This document shows, in pieces, positions 1-9,055 of a stretch of 64,000 bases of DNA. Below the pieces are notes generated by a model that was given only the letters and a program-made list of their open reading frames with translations, was not told where the DNA came from and did not search any database. The translations under genes and the position numbers were made by a program. The stretch comes from JBAXPV01 sp037132075. Its GTDB lineage: Bacteria; Bacteroidota; Bacteroidia; Bacteroidales; CAIXZF01. Numbering within the stretch: position 1 is the first letter of the stretch; every line of letters starts with the position of its first letter. The DNA lies in the NCBI GenBank assembly GCA_037132075.1, contig JBAXPV010000007.1, positions 58,540 through 122,539 on the forward strand, written 5' to 3'.

Positions 1-989
1 ATGGAAGCGTTTTTTCTTAAAGTGTCATGCTCATCATCAAAAGCTTTAACCAGGTCGTTGGAAGGCAGGTTGAATTTTTTCCAGTCCATCCCCCTGAATA
101 TCTTTACACCCCAGTTGCCATCAGAGGATCCCCCTGAATAGTTGATTTCAAAAATGGCTTCTGTGGAATTCTCATGCAAATTGTCCCACAAATCATTATA
201 ATTCGGGACAAGATTATATCCCCCTGCGATAACGGCAGCACAATAATCTCTCACTTTTCCCCAATCATGTGGTTCCTGTGTGGCATAAACGTTAGCCATC
301 ATGGCATTGGCAGCCCCTTTCGTAACATAGCCTTTGTTTACGGCTGTAAGTGGGGAATTGGCAACAGCGGTGTCAAAATCACTTATAATCTGGCTGTATA
401 TCATAACCATCTGAGTTCTCGGCGGGAATAAAATCGGATAAATCTGTTCAAGGTTAGACGCGCTGATGGAGGTAACTTCCTTGAGCATCAATGGCGCATC
501 TCCCCATAGCTGAACAATCTGGAAATACATGAAAGCCCTGATAAAACAGGCTTCGCCAACGATCTCCTTTTTACGCTGAGGGGTCAGAATCGGATCCGGA
601 CAATTATATACATTGTTGATGATGGAGTTTGTTTTGCCAATAGTCGAATATAGATAGCCCCAATCGCGGCTCACATTTTTATTGGTTGCATCAATTTTAA
701 ACTCATCAATCTGTATGTTAGCCGGGTTATCACCACCAGCATAAGCATCGTCGGATTGGCCATCTCCGTTTACAAAATAGTCAAGCTGGTAATATTCGTT
801 TTTGAAATCGCCATAAGCCCCGCCCAATGCTGCTTCAACTTCATCTGCGGTCTTATACAATACGGAATCGGAACTGTTATTCTGAACGGCAATTCCCTGG
901 GAAACCGGCTTCAGGTCCAGAAATTTCTCGCAGGACTGAAAAGATACCGCAAATACCAAAAGTGCTGAAATTATATATACTCTTTTCAT
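1..989 (-). CDS. SusD/RagB-family glycan-binding lipoprotein (partial, 3' end outside window)
   Basis: The minus-strand frame starts at 989 and is still open at base 1, giving 329 residues of a family usually 450-600 long, so only the C-terminal part is missing. The N-terminus has a signal peptide ending in a lipobox (FQSC) followed by EKFLDLKP, the typical start of mature SusD proteins. Further in it has the SusD-like pattern GGAYGDF, a stretch near RAFMYFQIVQLWGDAPL, and TKGAANAMMANVYA, which matches the TPR region of the family. SusD proteins sit on the outer surface and cap the SusC channel to capture oligosaccharide. The start lies 10 bp after the susC stop, so the two are co-transcribed. 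Family assignment is secure; a beta-glucan ligand is inferred from the neighbouring GH16 gene. Confidence 0.93.
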   Translation of the reverse strand, partial: MKRVYIISALLVFAVSFQSCEKFLDLKPVSQGIAVQNNSSDSVLYKTADEVEAALGGAYGDFKNEYYQLDYFVNGDGQSDDAYAGGDNPANIQIDEFKIDATNKNVSRDWGYLYSTIGKTNSIINNVYNCPDPILTPQRKKEIVGEACFIRAFMYFQIVQLWGDAPLMLKEVTSISASNLEQIYPILFPPRTQMVMIYSQIISDFDTAVANSPLTAVNKGYVTKGAANAMMANVYATQEPHDWGKVRDYCAAVIAGGYNLVPNYNDLWDNLHENSTEAIFEINYSGGSSDGNWGVKIFRGMDWKKFNLPSNDLVKAFDDEHDTLRKNAS

Positions 990-999
990 AGTAAACATA

Positions 1000-3930
1000 T
1001 TAAAATTCAATGTTTAAGCCACCGATAATATTAATCGACTGAGGATAAGTTCCATAATCGATCCCCATTTCAACAGCGTTGTTTCCATAGGCGCTCACTT
1101 CAGGGTCAAAGCCTTTGTATTTGGTAAAGGTCAGCAGGTTCTGGCCTGTGATGTAAACCTGGAGCTTTGAAATCCCTTTTATTTTCTTCTTGTTTTCGAT
1201 GATTTTGTAGGAGAAGGTGATAGACTTCAGCCTCAGGTAAGAACCATCCTCAACGAAGCGGCTTGAGTTGTATACGTTATATACGTTGTTATTCCCAACA
1301 GCTTTTGGAATATCAGTATGTGTATTGGTTGGGGTCCATCGATCGAGCACCACTGTGCTTTGGTTTTTTGAATCGAACATCCCTTCAAGATCTACCCTTG
1401 TTGCGTTGTAGATGTCATTACCAAAGCTACCCTGGAAAAAGAATGAAAGGTCAAACTTCCCGTAGCTCATGTTGTTAGTGAAACCCAGGAAGCATTTGGG
1501 TTGGGCATGACCAATAACGGTTCGGTCGCCCGGATCAAAGATGCCATTGTGGTTCAGGTCGGCATATTTCATCATGCCGGTGGCAGGGTCAACGCCTTGT
1601 GACACATAGCCGTAAAAAGTCCCTAAAGGCAAACCGGCTTTCACGATAGAAACGTCCTGGTTGTTGCTGTAAATATTGCCAAAGTAATAAACATCAGAAA
1701 TCTTTAACTCTTTCACCTTATTGCGGTTGAAAGAGATGTTGAAGTCAGTATCCCAGCGGAATTTCTTGGCGATGTTCACGGTATTCAGGTTCAGTTCCAG
1801 TCCTTTGTTCTCCATGGTACCGGCATTGGTTTGTATGCTGGAGATAGGCATGGAAGTTGGAAGCTGAACATTCAATATTTCATCTGTTGTATATTTGTAA
1901 TAGGCATCAATGTTAAGGGTGATCCGGGAATTCAACATCGACAGGTCAATTCCAATATTGGTTTGTGCTGTGGTTTCCCATTTCAGGTCAGGATTTCCAT
2001 AAGTCGTCTGAACGGAAGAGGGGCCCGACAAAGGATTGGTGGGTGTTCTCCGGTAATAATCGGTGAGCCCGTACCTGGCATAATTGGGAATGCCTTCCTG
2101 GTTACCGTTTTTACCCCAGCCACCGCGCAGTTTAAGGTCATTGATGATGGTGACGTCTTTCATGAAATCTTCACCCGAGATTCTCCATCCTGCGGAAAAA
2201 GCAGGCATGGTGCCCCAGGGGTTCGCCAGCTTGGAGGAGCCATCGCGACGAAGACTCAGACTCAAATAATATTTGCTTTCATAGTCATAGGTTGCCCGTC
2301 CAAAGAATGAAGCCAGCGCCCATTCCTGAATATTGGTTGACGCACTGATGATATTCGCTGCATTTAAGGTAGTTACAGAAACATCAGCAGGGAAGTCATT
2401 GCCACTGATATAGGAATCATTGCCTGAAAAATGCTGCATACTCGTCCCAACAAGGCCAGTAACTTTATGTTTGCCAAATGATTGCGAATAGTTAAGGGTG
2501 TTCTCCCAAAGCCAGGTCATGTTGTTGTATTTGTCGGCCCTGCCAACACCATTCATGTTACGGCCATAATTGGTCTTCCATGAGTCGAGGTAATAATCCC
2601 ATTGGTGGGTGTTCATATCCAGACCAAAATTGGTCTTGAAGTTGAGTTCTTTCGTAATCTCAGCAGTAGCATTTAAAGTCCCGAAGAAGCGGAAGTCCAT
2701 GGCTTTCTGGCTGGGTCCTTCCATATAAGCAATAGGGTTCTCCCAGGAATTCTGGAAGGGGTTAGGGTCATACTGCCCACTGCCGTCTTGCTTGTAGACA
2801 TGAAGAAAAGGAGGTGTATTCAGTGTACTCATGATAACTCCGCCTCGTCCCGAACTGGCATTGTCCTGGGTGTCTTTGGTCTTGGAATAAAGGATATTGA
2901 AACTACTTCCAAGTTTCAACCAGGGTCTGAGTTCATTATCCAGGTTCACCCTGAATGAATAACGCTTGAATTCAGCGGGTTTCACCATACCAACGTCATT
3001 TAGGATACCCATTGAGGCGAAAAATCGGTTTTTCTCATTACCACCGGAGGCTGAGAGCTGGTAACTTTGGTTGTTACCTGTCCCGAAGACTTTGTTCCCC
3101 CAGTTGGTATAGTCTGTCCAGGATGGATCAAGCGTCCCTGGCGCAATTTCATTGATCAGTGCGCGGTATTGTTTGGTATTGAGCACATCTATCGGTTTAC
3201 GAAGCCAGGAAAAACCGAAATAGGTATTAAATTTAATGACAGGTGTATTTTCTTTTCCACGATATGTGGTGATGGTCACGACGCCATTGGCAGCCCTGGC
3301 TCCATAGATCGCAGCGGAGGAAGCATCTTTAAGAACACTCATGGAGGCAATATCCGAAGGATTTAGTCCACGGATATCTGTTGTCGGGACGCCATCAACC
3401 ACATAGAGTGGCTCATTGCCGGCAAGTACCGAGGTTGTTCCGCGGACATGGACTGAGATGTCACCACCAGGTTTCCCGGAAGGCTGAACTACTTGTACAC
3501 CTGCTGCTTTCCCTTGCAGAGCCTGCGATGCCGTAGAAATAGGTCGTGACTGAATATCTTTTTCACTGACTGTTGAAACAGCAGTGGTCAGGTCTTTCTT
3601 GACTTGTGTTCCATAACCGATTACAACAACTTCATTGAGGAGGTTGACTTTCTCCTGAAGCACTACGTTGATTATGGTCTGGTTTTCTATCTTTATTTCC
3701 TGTGACATAAAACCGATAAAGCTGAATTTCAGAACACCTTTGTCGGCGCTAATTTTATACTGCCCGTCGATGTCGGTCGTCGTCCCTTTACTTGTCTCAA
3801 GTAACTGTACCGTAACTCCTGGAATAGTGATCCCGCTTGCATCCGTCACTTTACCTGTGATAGCACGGTTTTGGGCGAATCCGGATAATGACAAAACGAG
3901 TAGAAAAAGCAGGGTAAAGGTTCTAATCAT
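1000..3930 (-). CDS. SusC/RagA-family TonB-dependent outer-membrane transporter
   Basis: A 976-residue protein with a signal peptide (cleavage near GFAQ, residue 20), a carboxypeptidase-regulatory-like domain at about 22-93, the SusC signature VVVIGYGTQ at 101-109, a plug domain to about 230 and a long beta-barrel ending in an aromatic residue (IEF). The family imports oligosaccharides across the outer membrane with energy from TonB-ExbBD, working with the SusD lid encoded next. It begins 18 bp after the GH16 stop and ends 10 bp before susD. The length is usual for the family. Specificity cannot be read from sequence; the linked GH16 enzyme suggests a beta-1,3 or mixed-linkage glucan. Confidence 0.95.
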   Translation of the reverse strand: MIRTFTLLFLLVLSLSGFAQNRAITGKVTDASGITIPGVTVQLLETSKGTTTDIDGQYKISADKGVLKFSFIGFMSQEIKIENQTIINVVLQEKVNLLNEVVVIGYGTQVKKDLTTAVSTVSEKDIQSRPISTASQALQGKAAGVQVVQPSGKPGGDISVHVRGTTSVLAGNEPLYVVDGVPTTDIRGLNPSDIASMSVLKDASSAAIYGARAANGVVTITTYRGKENTPVIKFNTYFGFSWLRKPIDVLNTKQYRALINEIAPGTLDPSWTDYTNWGNKVFGTGNNQSYQLSASGGNEKNRFFASMGILNDVGMVKPAEFKRYSFRVNLDNELRPWLKLGSSFNILYSKTKDTQDNASSGRGGVIMSTLNTPPFLHVYKQDGSGQYDPNPFQNSWENPIAYMEGPSQKAMDFRFFGTLNATAEITKELNFKTNFGLDMNTHQWDYYLDSWKTNYGRNMNGVGRADKYNNMTWLWENTLNYSQSFGKHKVTGLVGTSMQHFSGNDSYISGNDFPADVSVTTLNAANIISASTNIQEWALASFFGRATYDYESKYYLSLSLRRDGSSKLANPWGTMPAFSAGWRISGEDFMKDVTIINDLKLRGGWGKNGNQEGIPNYARYGLTDYYRRTPTNPLSGPSSVQTTYGNPDLKWETTAQTNIGIDLSMLNSRITLNIDAYYKYTTDEILNVQLPTSMPISSIQTNAGTMENKGLELNLNTVNIAKKFRWDTDFNISFNRNKVKELKISDVYYFGNIYSNNQDVSIVKAGLPLGTFYGYVSQGVDPATGMMKYADLNHNGIFDPGDRTVIGHAQPKCFLGFTNNMSYGKFDLSFFFQGSFGNDIYNATRVDLEGMFDSKNQSTVVLDRWTPTNTHTDIPKAVGNNNVYNVYNSSRFVEDGSYLRLKSITFSYKIIENKKKIKGISKLQVYITGQNLLTFTKYKGFDPEVSAYGNNAVEMGIDYGTYPQSINIIGGLNIEF

Positions 3931-3948
3931 ATTTAAAGGGGTTAGATA

Positions 3949-5004
3949 TTATTGAAGAATTAATTTATGGGTTTGGGTGCTTGAGCCTGCTGACAGTGTA
4001 ATGAAGTACATTCCTTTGGGCAAGGAACTGACATCAAACGTATTTATGTCATTACTTGCTTGAAAATGAAACACATCAGCTCCAGTTAGGTTGTAAATTG
4101 TTCCTTGAATCTTTTTTCCAGCGGGGATCTTGATCTGTATTTTACCATTGCTGGGGTTAGGCATAAATGATAGGGTCTTCCCATCGTTCGAAGGAAATTC
4201 TTCGATGGCAGAAGAGGGTGCATAAACTCTTACATAGTCAATTTCCATACGAGCTACGCTGAGTGCAGGATCTATTCCATTTTTTAAACCATTGGTTTCA
4301 TACTGTGGGTCGCTGCCCCAGTTGCCACCCATGGCGACATTCATGATGATAAAACAGGGATTGTAAAAAGGCCAGGTGGCGTTGTTTTTAACAGGAGGGT
4401 TATAGGTGTAAAAGATGTTCCCGTCGATGCTGAATTCAATTTTTTCAGCAGTCCAGTTGGCTGCATAAACGTGAAATTGAGTCGTTGCGTTATAGATAAA
4501 GGTATTGCTGGTGTTGATGGTATTCCCACTACTGGAGGTGGTATGGATAGAGCTGTGGATATATCCCTGGTGTTTTCCTACATGTTCCATCACATCGACT
4601 TCTCCGCATCCAGGCCATCCGGCACCGGTGAACAGGGATTCTCCGAGCATCCAAAGTGCAGGCCAGGTGCCGATTCCAGCCGGGATTTTAGCTCTGTATT
4701 CTATCTTTCCATAAGTAAAATTGAATTTGTTGTGGGAGATGAGCCTGGCAGAAGTCCAGGCATTCCCTACTTTATGCGCTTCAATGACAAGATTCCCACT
4801 CTCCTGGCGTACGTTATACGCAACGCTGGTATAGGTTTGAATTTCGTTGTTACCCCAGCCTCCGGCTCCAAGGTCAAAACCCCAGTTAAGGGAGTTAGGA
4901 GATCCGGTTCCATCGAATTCATCGGACCAGATAAGCTGCTCTTGTTGTTGAGCCTTGATGCTTGTAGACATCAGGATAAGGAATACAATAACAAATACTC
5001 TCAT
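3949..5004 (-). CDS. Glycoside hydrolase family 16 endo-beta-glucanase with T9SS sorting domain
   Basis: A 351-residue secreted enzyme. After a signal peptide (about 1-19) comes a GH16 domain (about 22-262) opening with LIWSDEFDG and carrying the catalytic motif E135-V-D137-V-M-E140 inside GCGEVDVMEHVG. E135 would be the nucleophile and E140 the acid/base, as in laminarinases and lichenases. The extra residue in ExDxxE is the beta-bulge form typical of bacterial laminarinase-type GH16. The last 75 or so residues (FMPNPSNGKIQI to the final THKLILQ) form a Por secretion-system C-terminal sorting domain, so the enzyme is exported by type IX secretion and probably cell-surface attached. It lies between the PKD protein and susC in the same operon. 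Laminarin is the likely substrate, but agarase-like or carrageenase-like specificity cannot be excluded. Confidence 0.93.
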   Translation of the reverse strand: MRVFVIVFLILMSTSIKAQQQEQLIWSDEFDGTGSPNSLNWGFDLGAGGWGNNEIQTYTSVAYNVRQESGNLVIEAHKVGNAWTSARLISHNKFNFTYGKIEYRAKIPAGIGTWPALWMLGESLFTGAGWPGCGEVDVMEHVGKHQGYIHSSIHTTSSSGNTINTSNTFIYNATTQFHVYAANWTAEKIEFSIDGNIFYTYNPPVKNNATWPFYNPCFIIMNVAMGGNWGSDPQYETNGLKNGIDPALSVARMEIDYVRVYAPSSAIEEFPSNDGKTLSFMPNPSNGKIQIKIPAGKKIQGTIYNLTGADVFHFQASNDINTFDVSSLPKGMYFITLSAGSSTQTHKLILQ

Positions 5005-5026
5005 AATACCTGTGTTGCATCATGAT

Positions 5027-5064
5027 AAAATCAAGAGTGAGACAGATTGCTCACTCTTGATTTT
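5027..5064 (-). terminator. Strong intercistronic hairpin between PKD-protein and GH16 genes
   Basis: Arms at 5027-5041 and 5050-5064 are perfectly complementary over 15 bp (aaaatcaagagtgag and its reverse complement) with an 8-nt loop, and the minus strand reads into TTTTAT after the stem. It sits 24 bp after the stop of the first operon gene and 22 bp before the GH16 start. It could act as a partial terminator or as an mRNA-stabilising 3' hairpin for the PKD-protein message, so the first gene would be expressed above the rest. Confidence 0.7.
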
Positions 5065-5088
5065 TACCAGACAAATTAAAAAAAAATT

Positions 5089-6840
5089 CTAACGTTCCAG
5101 AATCACTGACCAGGCAGCGCTTCCGTCATGCCCTGCAGAGATGTCAACAGAAACAAGAAGGTACTGATGTGTGCCTGAGTTGGCATACGCAATAACTTCA
5201 TATTTGTTGGTTGGATTTCCTCCATTGGGTGGGTTTGCACCGGCAGTGTTTTCTCCACCATAATATCCTTTGTAGAATCCAAGGAAAGCAGCTTTACCAG
5301 CACCATTGGTCAGGGTTATGATTGGATTTGTGCCGCCTGCAGCAGGCGTGAACACATACGAATGGGTACCGCTTCCAAACATGGCACCATTGCCACTGGC
5401 TGCGATTGCGGCGTCGTCCCAGCATCCGTTAGGCGCACCCATATAACCATCGTTACGGGCAGTGCCCATAGTAGCATAGGTAAATACACCACCAGCTGCG
5501 AAGGTAAATTGGTCATCGGGCATACAGGTCCAGTCATCAGCACCGGTACCACTGATCAGGTTACTCTTAGGGAGACTCCACCAGTCACTCTTTCCGAGTC
5601 CTGAACCTACAAAGACACATTTCTCTTCAGCACGAACTTTCCAGGCAGCTCCTTGTAACATAGCTTCTGTTAAAACGGTATTGGAAAGGAAAATAACAGT
5701 CGAAGCGGTAGCGCTTCCGTTTGGATTCGTAGCAGTCATGCTAATGGTATAGATTCCTTCAGCAGCATAGGTATGAACCGGGTTTTGTGAAGTTGAAGTC
5801 TGGCCATCGCCAAAATCCCATGCATAAGTAACACCATTAACTGAGGTATTTGTGAAGGTAATTGCCATGCCGTTTTGTGCATAAGTGAAACTTGCTGTTG
5901 GTGATGGTCCGGGAATTGGTGGCTCATCTGCAGCATTGTCATAATGCATGAGGGTAAATCTCCAGTAACCACCGGCAAAAGTTGGGTCAGCTGAATGATA
6001 GTTGCCTTCGATAACCAGGGTGTCAACGGCACCGTCGGTAAGTTTTACGATATTATAAGTAACAGAAGCCAGCGGAACTTTAGTCTCAGCATCGTTGCCT
6101 AATTTGAAGAAGCCGATGAAAGAGCCCATACCAACAGATTTAAGGGTAGGAACTGCTCCAGCCGTATATACATAGGTAAAGTTTCCACCACCCCATGCGC
6201 TAAGGTCTTCGCCGTTTGGTCCAACCATGGTTGTGGTAGCAGCACAAATATTGTCAGGGGTGAATACACCACCTTCTGCCCAATAGTCACCTTTTGGGTC
6301 ATATTTCAAAGAACCATCGCGACCAAATGTCCACTCATCGTTTAACATACAAGGACGATTGGCAATTTCATTGTTGCCCAATCCCATAGCCCACCAAATG
6401 GTTGAGTGGTCAATCGGACCCACTTCCAGTGGATAACGACCTGTTGAAGTAACACGTAAGAGTTTCCATGTTTTAGAAACAGAGCCAGCCAGCTTGGTGA
6501 GCTCCTGGTTTGGATCAGAAACGGTGATGCTAACTGAATATGAATCAGTTCCGCCACCACCGGTAGCAGTGAGAACGACAGTGTAAACTCCGGCAGCTGG
6601 ATAAGCGTGAACAGGATTAACTTCAGTTGAAGCTGCGGAAGCATCGCCGAAATTCCATGAAAGACTTGAATAATTCTGTGACTCATTGGTAAAATGAATC
6701 TTCAGAAAGTCAGTCGCATCAGCAGTATAGGAAAAACTTGAAATGACAGCGTTGTTAGAGTCTTTCTTCTTACACGAGGTCATAAAGACTACAGCCGTAA
6801 GCGCAAGAATTGCCAGGCTGTACTTGGTAAATTGTTTCAT
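5089..6840 (-). CDS. Two-module PKD-domain lipoprotein, probable surface glycan-binding protein
   Basis: A 583-residue lipoprotein with lipobox cysteine C23 (VFMTSCKKKD). It contains two copies of the same architecture: a PKD domain (WNFGD at 62-66; WDFGD at 341-345), each followed by about 190 residues that share a W-K-x-(L/V)-R opening (TWKLLRV near 125; AWKVRAEE near 396), a conserved MxxDxxTF segment and a late FxGFxK motif. Each second half resembles the beta-sandwich or lipocalin-like region found in PUL-encoded glycan-binding proteins, but I do not recognise a named family. It is the first gene of the GH16-SusCD operon, downstream of a recognisable promoter. It probably holds the polysaccharide at the cell surface, as SusE/F-type proteins do. 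The family type is clear; the ligand is inferred. Confidence 0.8.
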   Translation of the reverse strand: MKQFTKYSLAILALTAVVFMTSCKKKDSNNAVISSFSYTADATDFLKIHFTNESQNYSSLSWNFGDASAASTEVNPVHAYPAAGVYTVVLTATGGGGTDSYSVSITVSDPNQELTKLAGSVSKTWKLLRVTSTGRYPLEVGPIDHSTIWWAMGLGNNEIANRPCMLNDEWTFGRDGSLKYDPKGDYWAEGGVFTPDNICAATTTMVGPNGEDLSAWGGGNFTYVYTAGAVPTLKSVGMGSFIGFFKLGNDAETKVPLASVTYNIVKLTDGAVDTLVIEGNYHSADPTFAGGYWRFTLMHYDNAADEPPIPGPSPTASFTYAQNGMAITFTNTSVNGVTYAWDFGDGQTSTSQNPVHTYAAEGIYTISMTATNPNGSATASTVIFLSNTVLTEAMLQGAAWKVRAEEKCVFVGSGLGKSDWWSLPKSNLISGTGADDWTCMPDDQFTFAAGGVFTYATMGTARNDGYMGAPNGCWDDAAIAASGNGAMFGSGTHSYVFTPAAGGTNPIITLTNGAGKAAFLGFYKGYYGGENTAGANPPNGGNPTNKYEVIAYANSGTHQYLLVSVDISAGHDGSAAWSVILER

Positions 6841-7148
6841 TTTTGTGTGAATTTAAAAGATTAATAATCAGGGATTCTGGGGCCAAATTTATAGAATAAT
6901 AAATTGGTTAAACAAATTTTAAAAGGATTTATTTTTGTTTTTTATGATATTCAGGTAGTCGCGTACCGTAATCGATTTGTTTTCAGCCTTTAAATATAAA
7001 AAATATTTTTATGCAACGCAATTTTTATTTTCAGTTTGAGTACAGAATCTATAAATTCAATTTTATAGTTATAAACGCATCTAGATAAATAGATATATGG
7101 CATTGTTTTTGTATTAAAGTCGCAATTACTTACCTAAATACATTATCC
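6841..7148. other. Divergent intergenic region between glucan operon and cytochrome cluster
   Basis: An AT-rich 308-bp gap carrying the minus-strand promoter listed separately. I see no small gene, tRNA or clear TAnnTTTG element for the plus-strand cytochrome gene that starts at 7149. Confidence 0.6.
6884..6916 (-). promoter_or_regulatory. Bacteroidota-type promoter of the beta-glucan operon
   Basis: On the minus strand TTTG (6916-6913) and TAAATTTG (6891-6884) are separated by 21 bp. These match the -33 and -7 (TAnnTTTG) elements of the Bacteroidota housekeeping sigma factor. The leader to the start at 6840 is then about 35-40 nt. Confidence 0.6.
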
Positions 7149-7544
7149 ATGAAAATCTTAATCCTTCTTGTAGGTTTTATGTTGTTTGTTTCGATGCAGC
7201 AGAATGTTCCCTGGACCGCTCCTGCCAGTGCTGATGCGGTTTTGAATCCTTTGGCCGGCAATGCAGAAGCGGCCAAGGCGGGTGGTATGCTTTTCTCCAA
7301 GCAATGTGTTATTTGCCATGGGAATAAAGGAGTCGGTGATGGTGTTGTGGGAATCAACCTGAACCCCAGGCCAGGGAATCTGCTCCTGCCAAAAGCTCAA
7401 AAACTTACAGATGGTGCACTTTTTTGGAAAATCAGTAATGGCAAAGCGCCCATGCCCACATTTAAAGCCGCCCTTTCCGAGACCCAGCGGTGGCAGCTCG
7501 TAGATTATGTGAGAGAGTTAGATAAATTGTATAACAAACATTAA
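7149..7544 (+). CDS. Monoheme c-type cytochrome, exported
   Basis: A 131-residue protein with an N-terminal hydrophobic signal (residues 1-17) and one heme c site, C53-V-I-C56-H57 in SKQCVICHGNKG. M102 (in KAPMPTF) is well placed as the distal axial ligand. The fold pattern (GxxGDG after the heme site, then LTDGALFWKISNG and a C-terminal helix QRWQLVDYVREL) is that of class I cytochromes such as the cytochrome c6/cbb3-subunit type. It stands 10 bp before an outer-membrane barrel gene that is itself followed by a lipoprotein cytochrome, so the three probably work together in periplasmic or outer-membrane electron transfer. The electron partner is unknown. Confidence 0.9.
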   Translation: MKILILLVGFMLFVSMQQNVPWTAPASADAVLNPLAGNAEAAKAGGMLFSKQCVICHGNKGVGDGVVGINLNPRPGNLLLPKAQKLTDGALFWKISNGKAPMPTFKAALSETQRWQLVDYVRELDKLYNKH

Positions 7545-7554
7545 TCCCAGCGTC

Positions 7555-8691
7555 ATGAAAAAATCATTACTCCCAATTGTTTTTGTTTTACTTTCATGGG
7601 CAGCGACCCCATGTTTTGCACAGGATTCAACGTCGGCTCAAGCGAACAACCCCACTTGGGGAACAAAAAAAATGATCATTGTCGGAGGTGCTGAAGCGAC
7701 CTTTATTTCAGACAGCAGCCAAAGTAACTTCCGGAATATGAAATTTCATCTCTCGCCTTTGATCCGTTTGAGTGAGAAATTATTTCTTGTTTCTGAAATA
7801 GAAATTGAGACACGTGATGGCATTGCTGATTTCGGCCTTGAACAAGTACATTTATTTTATGAACTGGCACCAAATCTTAACTTGTATGCCGGTCGGTTTC
7901 TTCCAAAATTCGGCCATTACAGAGGGATGATCGGTGAAGGTTATATCAACCGTTTTCCTACTGATCCGGTAGGATTCGGAGACGGCGGCATCGGACCCAT
8001 GCTTGAAAATGGCTTAGGAATCGTCGGAGGCTTCCAGCTTGGCTGGTCGAAGATAAATTATGACTTTTATCTCTCAAACGGCCCGGCCCTGATCACCGGT
8101 GCCAACGGTTCAGACCCTGCCATGGCCGGGCAATTCGACTATGAAGCCTACCTCGACAACAACAAAGGCAAAGCCATCGGGGGGAGAGTTGGTTTTCTAC
8201 CATTCTCAAACTCAAGTGTTGAAATTGGGGTTTCATTTATGAGAAATGCTAAAACTGGTGATCCTCATACTCAGTGGGAAAATGTAGGCGCTACCTGGTA
8301 TGCCTTCGATGCCAATTATTTCTCAGTGATCAACCCGATCAGAAGTACATTACGACTCAATTTTGAATACAAAAATATGATGGTTGACAAAGCCTATTAT
8401 CCACTTCCTGATGCCTCTCCCTATACCTTTGATAATAAGAGCTCTTGCTATTATTTCCAGGTGAGTGTCCGTCCCAATTCGCAAAATAAGTTTCTCAGTA
8501 GCCTGGAACCCGCTTTTCGTTATTCTGAATTCAGCGTCCCAAAAGATGCTCCCTGGGGAGGGAAAAATCTTACACAAACCGCTGTCGGCCTGAATTACTG
8601 GCTTGCCTGGGATTGTGTCCTGAAACTCACTTACCAGCAGCAAAGTAATATGACCAACACATTCCTCGCTCAGGTCATCTACAGATTTTAG
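7555..8691 (+). CDS. Outer-membrane beta-barrel (porin-like) protein between two cytochrome genes
   Basis: 378 residues with a signal peptide (cleavage near CFAQ, residue 23). The rest is alternating amphipathic strands (LFLVSEIEIETRDG, LNLYAGRFLPKFGHY) and it ends in Y-R-F, the terminal aromatic expected of an outer-membrane barrel. The pattern resembles phosphate/pyrophosphate-selective porin (OprO/P-like) or other 16-18-strand barrels. No metal- or heme-binding motif is visible. The spacing of 10 bp and 22 bp to its flanking cytochrome genes indicates one transcript. It may be a general porin or the barrel part of an electron conduit; sequence alone does not decide. Confidence 0.8.
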   Translation: MKKSLLPIVFVLLSWAATPCFAQDSTSAQANNPTWGTKKMIIVGGAEATFISDSSQSNFRNMKFHLSPLIRLSEKLFLVSEIEIETRDGIADFGLEQVHLFYELAPNLNLYAGRFLPKFGHYRGMIGEGYINRFPTDPVGFGDGGIGPMLENGLGIVGGFQLGWSKINYDFYLSNGPALITGANGSDPAMAGQFDYEAYLDNNKGKAIGGRVGFLPFSNSSVEIGVSFMRNAKTGDPHTQWENVGATWYAFDANYFSVINPIRSTLRLNFEYKNMMVDKAYYPLPDASPYTFDNKSSCYYFQVSVRPNSQNKFLSSLEPAFRYSEFSVPKDAPWGGKNLTQTAVGLNYWLAWDCVLKLTYQQQSNMTNTFLAQVIYRF

Positions 8692-8713
8692 TCTTACAAT
8701 TAATCCAAAAGTC

Positions 8714-8983
8714 ATGAAAAAATTTAAAATCATATTTTTCTTTGTCAGCATGGGAATCTTAACCATCACACTGGTAAATAGTTGTAAGACTCCGCAGGCA
8801 ATCCTGGATAAGTCGGGTGCCCAGCTCTGGGGCGAGAATTGTGCCCGTTGTCATAATACCCCTTCACCCGCTGCCTACAGCGACGATCAATGGGATATCA
8901 TCACGGCTCATATGAAGGTAAAGGCTGGTTTAACTGATGTGGAGGTAAAGAAAATTTCAACATTACTGAAATCAGGGAATTAG
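8714..8983 (+). CDS. Small monoheme c-type cytochrome lipoprotein
   Basis: 89 residues with a lipobox ending at C24 (LVNSCK), so the mature protein is a lipid-anchored peptide of about 65 residues. It has a single heme c motif C43-A-R-C46-H47 (NCARCHNTP) and a candidate axial methionine M67 in AHMKVKAGLT. Similar minimal cytochromes occur as quinol- or porin-linked shuttles in Bacteroidota. It is the third gene of the cytochrome-barrel-cytochrome group and is separated by 96 bp, including a promoter element, from the exporter genes downstream. Confidence 0.88.
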   Translation: MKKFKIIFFFVSMGILTITLVNSCKTPQAILDKSGAQLWGENCARCHNTPSPAAYSDDQWDIITAHMKVKAGLTDVEVKKISTLLKSGN

Positions 8984-9055
8984 ACTTATTTACATGCTTT
9001 AATAGGTTTTAAAGGGAAACCATAATTTTGGCTTATTATTTGTAAAGCAATAGGT

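Noticed and set aside
1831..2310. Plus-strand open frame of about 159 codons opposite susC
   Set aside because: It lies wholly antisense to a well-supported SusC gene and has no domain, signal or start context.
4471..5025. Plus-strand open frame of 184 codons opposite the GH16 gene
   Set aside because: It is a shadow of the GH16 coding sequence; its protein is low in recognisable structure.
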